Shown here: positions 1 through 5,492 of the stretch, one piece after another
How the letters are laid out: every line of letters begins with the position of its first letter
Position numbering within the stretch: the stretch's first letter is position 1
Assembly (NCBI GenBank): GCA_025997135.1
Contig: BNUE01000051.1
Coordinates: 1 to 5,492, forward strand
Direction of reading: 5' to 3'
Length of the DNA stretch: 5,492 bases
Origin: a candidate division SR1 bacterium
GTDB taxonomy: Bacteria > Patescibacteriota > Gracilibacteria > Absconditabacterales > Absconditicoccaceae
The notes under the pieces: model-generated
Told to the model about the DNA's origin: nothing
The model's database searches: none
Seen by the model: the letters and a program-made list of their open reading frames with translations, nothing else
Program-made: the position numbers and the translations under genes

Positions 1-2
1 AA

Positions 3-995
3 AAGACTTTAAAAGAGTATCAAGAATTAGGTTTTCTTATGAATGTTAGTGATGAAAACATGGCAAAACACCACGGTGATATATCTTATTTTAGTATACT
101 TTCAGCACTTATGAAGATGAATGCCTCTATGAAATTGCGAATCACAGCATGAGTGCAGGTGTGATTTGGTGCTGGATGATACGATTGATTATTATGAGCT
201 GAAGTAAGTGATGAATTTTTAGCCCAATTAAGGCTTGATTACCCGAGTTTTTTCAATTATTCATGTTCTACTTTACTCAAAGATATTCAAAAAAAATTAT
301 CAAAAATTAAGCAGATATGAAGCTCAGCGAGTAGCTCTCGATCTATAATATCTACCTCAACTAAAAGATTAACTCGAGCCTTGATAGAATTTGTACCTGA
401 AACTATCGGTATCAATGTAGGGACAGCATGAAATCCAGGTTGATGAGCAATGTTTGATGAATCAGAACTTCAGATGCTCAGAAGTATTTACTGAGTCGAC
501 ACATCACAGCTCACAAATACTGAGATAGGTAGACTTGTAAATCGTATTGCACCCATTGGCTGACGAAAAAAAGCTCGAAATGATATGAAAAAGACGTGAG
601 CAAGTCTCTATAAATGAGCCTCAGAAACTGTAGATAAAATAGGGGATAATTTTAAAGAGACAGGCTCTTTTAAAGCAATGACTGATGATGAGAGGATGAG
701 AGTATTCTGGGCAGAATGAAAATATTATTCACTTTCCTTTGATGACACATTATACGATAATTTTATAACTTCTACAAATGATGCCAAAAATCTCGCTCAA
801 GAGTTATATGATGAGATGATCATAGATGATACCAGTACTCAGACGCCATATTTCAAAGTAATATTAGATCAGATGGAGATACTAAATACCGATGTAATTT
901 GAAAAGATAAAGCTTCATGACTTCGTAAAACAATAGGTGATTTATGTGAAAAACAGGCAACAAATAAGGGAACTTCCGATTGTAGACCATCATAA
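3..995 (+). CDS. Hypothetical protein, 5'-truncated, UGA-as-Gly (code 25)
   Basis: The reading frame enters from the left edge and ends at TAA 993-995, giving 330 visible residues. Under code 25 it is open throughout. It contains 16 in-frame TGA codons (for example 150, 162, 177, 186 and 195) and no in-frame TAA or TAG before the end. TGA supplies 16 of its 29 glycines. The visible part is soluble-looking, with no membrane segment. It has a glycine-rich stretch at about residues 50-66, a Ser-rich basic stretch at about 103-118, a Gly-rich turn followed by an acidic segment near 145-155, and a basic RKKAR patch before a Lys/Asp-rich helical region. It ends in a short Cys-containing tail. I recognise no family and assign no function. 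The next gene starts 32 bases downstream on the same strand, so the two are probably co-transcribed. The N-terminus is outside the window, so I cannot tell whether it carries a signal peptide. Confidence 0.82.
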
Positions 996-1027
996 TTTTA
1001 CTTCTATATTTATATTTACAAATTAAA

Positions 1028-2173
1028 ATGATAAAAAAAATCTGCACTTCATTCACGTTCTTATTGCTAATCATAAACGGGCTTTGTACCGCAGATTTTG
1101 AAGATTTTGACAATATAGAGACACCCATCAGAAATACTACAAATGAGTTAAGTCAGAAATTACGCCAAGATTATAAATATCAACTAGTAGATGAATACTG
1201 TAATATTGTTTTATGATCATGAAATGGTAATTTTGCATTTTCTGATTGAGATTTCTCCATAGAAATGTGAACTAATTGGAGTTCTCGTGAATCTCTTTTC
1301 AACAAGGCATTATGTACATCTCGATGAATATCATTAGATGATACCTTGATTGATGGCACTTTTTATCCCAAATGAACCTTTTACCCAACACAAAAAGATG
1401 AGGATAATAAGGATATTTGCAGAAAAAATGGCAAGACAAACCAGTCAAATCAATGTAATGTTTCAATATATGCAAATAAGATTTTCAGCAAGCTTTTAAA
1501 TGATCTTTTTTCTATCCAGTGGGCTAAATGACTTTGAGTGAAATCAGCAGAAACTAGCGAAAATGAGAAACGTATTACTGATTTCTTTGCCAAAAAATTC
1601 TTAATAGATGGGAAAACCGTTAATGAATTAAAATCTGAATTTCCAAAAACCATCGCAATGCTAGACAAAGACCAAAAAACTCAGCAAAAATACATCAAAC
1701 AGTTGACCTTTTTAGAAAACACAGTTTTATTTGAATTAGGTAAAAAATGCTGAGACCCTGAAAATACTGATTTGAATTTATATATCTGCTGAGTTCACGG
1801 TTCATGAGATACAGAATGAACTAATCCATATTTTATCAATGTAATTACAAATGAATATGTAAACTATCGCTTATTTGTAGACTTTTATACACGTTGATTA
1901 GATTTATTGCAGAAAAAACCAGGTATAGACACAGATATTCAGAAATCTTATCAAATGGAAATTATAGCAATGATAGACCAAGCAGAAGTGATGAAAACAG
2001 CCATAAAAACTGCTCGAACTGAAGTAAATGATGCTACAAATGCTTATCCAATACATGTTTGATTTGCAATGTATCAGGAAAAAGCAGTTAAAATCAGAAA
2101 TAATGCTTCTAAACTATTACAACCTTTTTACGCTTTATATGAAAAATTACGCAATGTTCAACCAATCAATTAA
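1028..2173 (+). CDS. Secreted protein of unknown family, Cys-containing, UGA-as-Gly
   Basis: Complete 381-residue frame from ATG 1028 to TAA 2171-2173, read through 14 in-frame TGA codons (14 of 22 glycines). The N-terminus MIKK, a hydrophobic core at about residues 9-16 and a CTA|D junction at 22/23 make a good Sec signal peptide. The cysteine at 20 is not in a proper lipobox because Leu precedes it. The mature chain has six cysteines (58, 96, 131, 143, 241, 254), an even number compatible with disulfides outside the membrane. C131 and C143 bracket a basic, Asn-rich loop, and C241 and C254 bracket another loop. Residues about 20-60 and the last 90 or so look helical and charged. The family is not recognised. 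No Shine-Dalgarno sequence precedes the start, only A/T-rich bases ending in AAA. The signal peptide supports this start. The 3' end overlaps the next gene by 35 bases, suggesting translational coupling and a shared role at the cell surface. Confidence 0.88.
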
Positions 2174-2240
2174 ATCATCATTCAGGTTTCTTTTTCTATT
2201 ATGCATGTTTACTTTCATAGGTTTACAAGGTGTTTCTGCT
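2139..2240 (+). other. Sec signal peptide coding segment
   Basis: Codes for residues 1-34 of the large secreted protein. There are positive residues (Lys12, Arg16) before a Phe/Leu-rich core at about 17-29, and a Val-Ser-Ala junction before Asp35. The position of the core relative to both candidate starts (2139 and 2154) is acceptable, so the signal peptide does not decide between them. The segment overlaps the last 11 sense codons and the stop codon of the upstream gene in another frame, so this stretch of DNA codes for two proteins. Confidence 0.7.
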
Positions 2241-4199
2241 GATGTTTTCAATGTATGGTCTAGCTGGGATGAAGATATGGCAGATCTAACAATGGATTTA
2301 TGAATATCTAAGGCTCTAATGAATTATCTAGACAAATCAAAAGCAGGATCATATCTAAATCGCTTGTATGATAATAATTTTTCTGCAAATCCTTTTTTAG
2401 ATATTTTACAAGAACAACAAAATACAAAATTAGATATACATTTAGCTGGTATGGACTGGATTTCCTCAGAGTTATCAAAAAAAAGCTGTTATCTAACAAA
2501 TGAAAGCTTAACCAGTATATTATTATCTTTTAGTGAAGATTTTTCGCGTGATATAACCTTTCAGATCTGACAAAACTCCAAAAACATTGTAAATTTAGTA
2601 CCAGACATCAAAAGTACAGAAAATGCTTGTTGGAGCTTTGTAAGTTGTTATTATCCAGAATTTAAATGATCATATATGTCCAAATGTAAAGATGATATGA
2701 TTGGTCGATATAATCAAGGATCTAAGCAAAAAACTCGCCTACAAAACGTCAAAACTGCACAAGTAGGGGAAGATAAATTCTGGAATCGAAACCCAAATAA
2801 TACAGAAGACGACTCGCCTTTTGACATATTATATGACATCAACTCTATCGCAAAAGTGCTTTTTGAAGATGTAAAAGAGTCTTATGTAATAGCTTTTTAT
2901 CAGATGCCAAAATTTACAAATTCTAATCAGAATAATTGAGGTATTAGAGGTGATTCTCAATGAGCTATAGCTTGAACCTCCAGACCATCAGATGCAAACG
3001 ATAATGCAGCAACAGAAGGGACTCCCATAAACACAAACTCGACAAATCTTGACGCCAACAATACCAGTGAAGATAACGAGTTTTCTACATTTATATCAAA
3101 AACAGAAGATAAAAATCAGAATTCTAATACCGTTTGAACATCAACCTCTGCCTGAAATTCTAGTTCTAATAGCTCAACATTTTGAACTAATATGTGTAAT
3201 ACCGCAGAAGAACCTGAAATATCAAACAATTCAAACAACTCAAGTTCTTCTACTAGCAATTCATCACAAGAGAGCATCAGTTTAGACAACATAACTCAGG
3301 CAGAATATGAACAATATATCAATGACGTAAAAGATATACTCTCAGAAGATGCAAAAGTCTGAGCAGAAGCAGCGAAACAAAGAACTGACTGATCAAAAAC
3401 CAACACAGAAGATCCAGCTGATCAAGAAGCAATTAAAGAAGCAAGAACTTGTTACAGCAGATGTGAAGGACTTAGAATAGACCAAAAAGCTGTATGTACG
3501 GTTATGTGTACCTGTGATACTTATAAATCACCAATTCGAGACCCAATAAAAGACTGATTATGACCTATTTTACAGATTAAATACTGTGCGGTTCCGACTC
3601 AAAATCACTTTTTCGACTCAGATGGAATTATAATTTATAGTTTTGAAAGAGTTATAAATGAAATATTTGGAGTATTAGATAGTCTAGATAAAAGCTGAGA
3701 ACTTGGAATTTACGAAAAACAAAAAGAGATGCTAGACTCATCCACAAAATCTATGAATATTGCCAAACAGTTTACTTTTACTGTCGAACAAACAGTGAGA
3801 AGTATTGTAACTACTCAGGAAGAATCCGACAAAATGAAGATAGATAAGGCGAAAATAGAAAATACATCTCTCAAACGTGCCACATGAATTTTAAAAGACA
3901 TTCAAGACACTTCCATCTCTACAAAATACACGATTATACAGGACAATAAGGCTATCTCAGAAGAAAATAATGTTATCGCTAAATTATTAAACGCATTAGA
4001 AGAGCAAAAAAACGAAGTTTTATCGGCACAACTTCAATCTTCTTTCGATCAATGAGATATCTCTAAAGCAGAAAAAAAAATCTGACTATGAATTATAATG
4101 GATAATTTTCTGCTCAGACATATAAAATTCTGGGTAAATATTACAGATTATTTCAAAGAGCTTCAAACAACAGCTGAATATTTAATCTCAAAAATATAA
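2139..4199 (+). CDS. Large secreted multidomain protein, Cys-cluster and Ser/Asn-rich linker, UGA-as-Gly
   Basis: A 686-residue frame from ATG 2139 to TAA 4197-4199, crossing 18 in-frame TGA codons (18 of 32 glycines). A Sec signal peptide spans residues 1-34: basic n-region, hydrophobic 15-29, then VSA|D. ATG 2154 (residue 6) is an almost equally good start and would cut the overlap with the upstream gene from 35 to 20 bases. In order, the mature protein has an N-terminal region with cysteines 117, 164, 170 and 183; a low-complexity Ser/Asn/Thr/Asp linker at about 260-384, containing RGDS at 270-273 and C353; a short acidic helical segment; a cysteine cluster C438, C442, C453, C457, C459, C483; and a long charged, probably helical or coiled-coil C-terminal part from about 510 to the end. 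No second membrane segment is evident. I recognise no family. The architecture suggests an extracellular or envelope structural or adhesive protein, which is inference. It probably works with the gene it overlaps. Confidence 0.87.
2916..3290 (+). other. Low-complexity Ser/Asn/Thr-rich linker with RGDS
   Basis: Codes for residues about 260-384 of the large secreted protein. The composition is dominated by Ser, Asn, Thr, Gly, Asp and Glu, with almost no large hydrophobic residues and runs of Asn/Ser near its end. Such sequence is expected to be a flexible extended spacer between folded parts. Several Asn-X-Ser/Thr sequons and many Ser/Thr residues would be available for glycosylation if the cell has such a pathway, which the window does not show. 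Six of its glycines are encoded by TGA. Confidence 0.7.
3450..3587 (+). other. Cysteine cluster, twin CX3C-like motif
   Basis: Codes for residues 438-483 of the large secreted protein. The spacing is C438-X3-C442-X10-C453-X3-C457-X-C459-X23-C483. Two CX3C units separated by about ten residues could pair as a disulfide-stapled helical hairpin, as in the twin-CX3C fold class. That comparison rests on spacing only and does not imply homology. Because the protein has a signal peptide, oxidised disulfides are more likely than metal binding, but metal coordination cannot be excluded. Confidence 0.6.
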
Positions 4200-4285
4200 T
4201 TGATTTGATATTGTTCACATTTTAGCTTGTATTTATTCCGTTTTTTTATAGAAATATAAAGATTTATTTTTCGTGAATATATAAA
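4200..4285 (+). other. A/T-rich intergenic region upstream of trpS
   Basis: This 86-base gap between the secreted-protein gene and trpS is extremely A/T-rich. It contains TATAAA at 4255-4260 and TATAGA at 4247-4252 as possible -10 elements, and -35-like words TTGATA (4205-4210), TTCACA (4214-4219) and TTGTAT (4227-4232). None of these pairs has normal 16-18 base spacing, so no promoter is called with confidence. A trpS promoter probably lies here given the change in gene type. No hairpin plus T-run that would end the upstream transcript is visible, although a plain T-run occurs at 4241-4247. Confidence 0.4.
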
Positions 4286-5269
4286 ATGACAAAAAGGATT
4301 TTGACGGGGCTAAAACCCACTTGAGACCAGCTTCATCTGTGAAATCTCTTCGGTGCAATCAATCCATTCGTGGAATTGACCAAACGTGAAGAAAAGTCTG
4401 ATTTTTTTCTCTTTTTAGCTAATATGCACGGACTTACTGTAATTCATGATGCAGAAACTCTGAAAAAATATAGTTTGACAATTCTAAAGCTTTATCAGGC
4501 ACTGGGAGTGGATACTTCAAAAGTGTATATTTACAATCCAGCGGATATTCCTGGTCATGCTCAGCTAAATCGGGTTCTATCATGTCTGACGATAATGGGG
4601 ACGATGGAGAGAATGCATAGCTACAAAGATGCCCTGGCAAAGGGGAAAGCAGGAGAGGTTAGTGTTGGAACTTTTTGTTATCCGATTTTGATGGCGGCGG
4701 ATATTTTGCTGTATGATGCGGATTTGGTGCCAGTTGGCAAGGACCAGAAGCAACATGTGGAGTATGCTCGTGATATTGCAGGCAAATTTAATCGTCAGTT
4801 TGGTGAGACTTTCAGGCTTCCAGAGCCATTTATTCCAGAAGGTTCAGCTACAATAATTGGTCTGGATGGTCGCAAAATGTCGAAATCTTACAATAATTAT
4901 ATTTGACTTCTAGACGATGAAAAGACACTTCTGAAGAAAGTTAGGCAGATTTCAACTGATATGAAGACAGTAGAAGAGTCAAAAAATCCTGATGAAAATA
5001 ATGTTTATCAGATTGGAAAGTTTTTCTTGACTCCTGAGGAAGATCAGGCTCGGAGAGGTAAATTTCTAGCTGGAGGCTATTCTTACAAGGATGCAAAAGA
5101 TTATCTATTTGAGAAAATGTGGGCTTATTTGGAGCCTATTCAGACGAGGTATAAAGCTATTAGTGATGAAGAGGTTTTTCGCGTGTTGGAAAATTGAAAG
5201 AAGGCTGTGTCAGGTTTGGCTGAGGCGAAGATACAAGATGTATATCAGAAGGTAGGGTTTAGATTGTAA
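4286..5269 (+). CDS. trpS: Tryptophanyl-tRNA synthetase (TrpRS), UGA-as-Gly
   Basis: Cytosolic class I aminoacyl-tRNA synthetase that activates tryptophan with ATP and charges tRNA-Trp. The frame from ATG 4286 to TAA 5267-5269 gives 327 residues, the usual bacterial TrpRS length. Visible hallmarks are the N-terminal ILTGLKPTG segment; the HIGH-type signature HLGN at 17-20; MAAD at 136-139, where Asp139 matches the indole-contacting Asp of Bacillus stearothermophilus TrpRS (D132); VPVGKDQKQH at 148-157 followed by RDIA; and KMSKS at 197-201, followed by the C-terminal anticodon-binding helical region. Four in-frame TGA codons encode Gly13, Gly19, Gly207 and Gly304. Gly13 and Gly19 flank or lie within the ATP-binding signature, and Gly304 is at a commonly conserved C-terminal glycine. 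The start is fixed by the signature only 16 residues in. No Shine-Dalgarno sequence is seen, and the ATG is preceded by A/T-rich bases. Codon use is richer in G and poorer in TTA and TGA than in the upstream genes. Confidence 0.97.
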
Positions 5270-5273
5270 AAAA

Positions 5274-5349
5274 ATATATATGCAGTTGTGCTTATGCTTT
5301 TAATAGAAAATTTGATTTAGTTTTTCTGCTTCTCGACTAGCATATATAT
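5274..5349. repeat. 10-bp perfect inverted repeat downstream of trpS
   Basis: ATATATATGC at 5274-5283 is the exact reverse complement of GCATATATAT at 5340-5349. The repeat begins five bases after the trpS stop codon and encloses a 56-base loop. Inside the loop, AGAAAA (5305-5310) can pair with TTTTCT (5322-5327). An alternative TGCT/AGCA hairpin (5327-5330 with 5339-5342) would compete with the outer stem. It is not followed by a T-run, so it is not a standard Rho-independent terminator. It may protect the trpS mRNA 3' end or act in processing, or it may simply be a by-product of AT repeats. Confidence 0.45.
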
Positions 5350-5355
5350 ATATAT
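5342..5355. repeat. (AT)7 dinucleotide repeat
   Basis: Seven tandem AT units, directly visible. They form the right arm of the inverted repeat and extend beyond it. The repeat lies about 19 bases upstream of the putative -35 box of the next gene, so slippage there could alter DNA bending or spacing upstream of that promoter. That effect is speculative. Confidence 0.85.
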
Positions 5356-5373
5356 CAATCTAAATATTTCCGC

Positions 5374-5401
5374 TTGTAATCAAGGGAAAAAAGAATATAA
5401 A
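5374..5401 (+). promoter_or_regulatory. Putative sigma-70-type promoter for the last gene
   Basis: TTGTAA (5374-5379) and TATAAA (5396-5401) are separated by 16 bases. They match the TTGACA/TATAAT consensus at 4 of 6 and 5 of 6 positions. A transcript starting about seven bases after the -10 box would begin near 5408, leaving a short leader before ATG 5435. This placement excludes ATG 5402 as the start. In such A/T-rich DNA, chance matches are common, so this is a moderate call. Confidence 0.42.
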
Positions 5402-5434
5402 ATGCTGATTTTTATTTTCTTTTCACTTTTCTCG

Positions 5435-5492
5435 ATGAAAAAACTCCTTACGACCTTTCTTATCACCTGACTTTGTTTAGTTTTTACTTGCA
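5435..5492 (+). CDS. Exported protein, N-terminal fragment (signal peptide only)
   Basis: Starts at ATG 5435 and runs off the right edge after 19 codons. The visible residues are a basic MKK start followed by a Leu/Thr/Phe-rich hydrophobic core, a classic Sec signal peptide. TGA at 5468-5470 encodes Gly12 in the hydrophobic core, again matching code 25. Cysteines at 14 and 19 could suggest a lipoprotein, but neither is preceded by a proper lipobox in what is visible. An in-frame ATG at 5402 would add 11 hydrophobic residues ahead of the basic MKK. That is a worse signal peptide, and the ATG directly abuts the putative -10 box, so 5435 is preferred. The mature protein and its function lie outside the window. 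No Shine-Dalgarno sequence is evident. Confidence 0.65.

Noticed and set aside
1085..1093. Lipoprotein processing at Cys20 of the 1028-2173 product.
   Set aside because: The residue before Cys is Leu rather than Gly/Ala/Ser, so the lipobox rule fails. Ordinary signal peptidase cleavage after Ala22 fits better.
853..1128. Minus-strand open frame across the gene 1/gene 2 junction.
   Set aside because: It lies antisense to two plus-strand genes that have coherent code-25 frames, and its translation has no recognisable domain. It is a shadow.
1450..1668. Minus-strand open frame inside the 1028-2173 gene.
   Set aside because: It is antisense to a well supported coding frame with a signal peptide and has no independent evidence.
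2308..2499. Minus-strand open frame inside the large secreted-protein gene.
   Set aside because: It is an antisense shadow in A/T-rich coding DNA, without a start context or recognisable product.
1028..2939. A series of short separate genes (1028-1216, 1538-1753, 2319-2570, 2676-2939).
   Set aside because: These are pieces of two long genes split at TGA when the standard code is assumed. Under code 25 they join without any TAA or TAG.
3049..3285. Plus-strand 78-residue frame in a second phase inside the Ser/Asn-rich linker.
   Set aside because: It is a by-product of the repetitive AAY/TCN codons of the linker read out of phase. The real frame continues through this region from 2139 to 4199.
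4193..4247. Rho-independent terminator after the large secreted-protein gene.
   Set aside because: The only pairing seen is a five-base A/T stem (AATAT/ATATT) far from the T-run at 4241-4247. It is too weak to call.
4205..4285. A specific trpS promoter.
   Set aside because: Several -35-like and -10-like words occur, but no pair has 16-18 base spacing. TATAAA at 4280-4285 touches the ATG, and using it as a -10 would start the transcript inside the gene, before the HIGH motif but after the only suitable start codon.
4434..4640. Minus-strand open frame inside trpS.
   Set aside because: It is antisense to a conserved, fully recognisable TrpRS.
4286..5269. trpS as a pseudogene with four nonsense mutations.
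   Set aside because: All four interruptions are TGA, they fall at glycine positions including the catalytic signature, and every other motif is intact. Recoding explains this and decay does not.
5274..5349. A tRNA gene, since the inverted repeat spans 76 bases.
   Set aside because: There is no seven-base acceptor stem with D, anticodon and T arms, no GTTCRA-like T loop, and no sensible anticodon loop.
5402..5437. ATG 5402 as start of the last gene.
   Set aside because: It directly abuts the putative -10 box TATAAA and would place 11 hydrophobic residues ahead of a basic MKK signal-peptide start. ATG 5435 is a better start.

Overview
This window comes from a bacterium that reads UGA as glycine (genetic code 25). 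That points to the candidate phyla Absconditabacteria (SR1) or Gracilibacteria (BD1-5) within the Patescibacteria/CPR. Every long plus-strand reading frame is broken by TGA, but never by TAA or TAG before its natural end. About 53 in-frame TGA codons fall within five genes. The decisive case is the tryptophanyl-tRNA synthetase gene, where TGA sits at the glycine of the class I HIGH-type signature (HLGN). Standard-code translation would cut this essential enzyme into fragments, and code 4 would put Trp at those positions.

Layout, all on the plus strand: (1) 3-995, the 3' part of a gene of unknown function. (2) 1028-2173, a complete Sec-secreted protein of unknown family with six cysteines in the mature chain. 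(3) 2139-4199, overlapping the end of gene 2, a larger Sec-secreted multidomain protein: a cysteine-bearing N-terminal part, a long Ser/Asn/Thr-rich linker with an RGDS tetrapeptide, a cysteine cluster with CX3C-X10-CX3C-X-C spacing, and a helical C-terminal part. (4) 4286-5269, a complete trpS. (5) 5435 to the window end, the signal peptide of another exported protein. The trpS-to-last-gene gap holds a 10-bp inverted repeat, an (AT)7 run and a plausible sigma-70-type promoter.

Genes 1-3 are closely spaced or overlapping and probably form one transcription unit. Genes 2 and 3 carry signal peptides and likely act together outside the membrane, but I recognise no family in any of the three. The trpS gene is a housekeeping gene that looks compositionally different from them. 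It uses TGA for 4 of 25 glycines, against 48 of 83 in the three upstream genes, and TTA for 1 of 35 leucines, against 19 of 33 in gene 2.

The most interesting content is the uncharacterised secreted gene pair written in a UGA-rich recoded form. Automated annotation under code 11 would shatter it and miss it entirely. I see no RNA genes, CRISPR arrays, insertion sequences or convincing Rho-independent terminators. No stretch longer than 300 bases lacks a gene.
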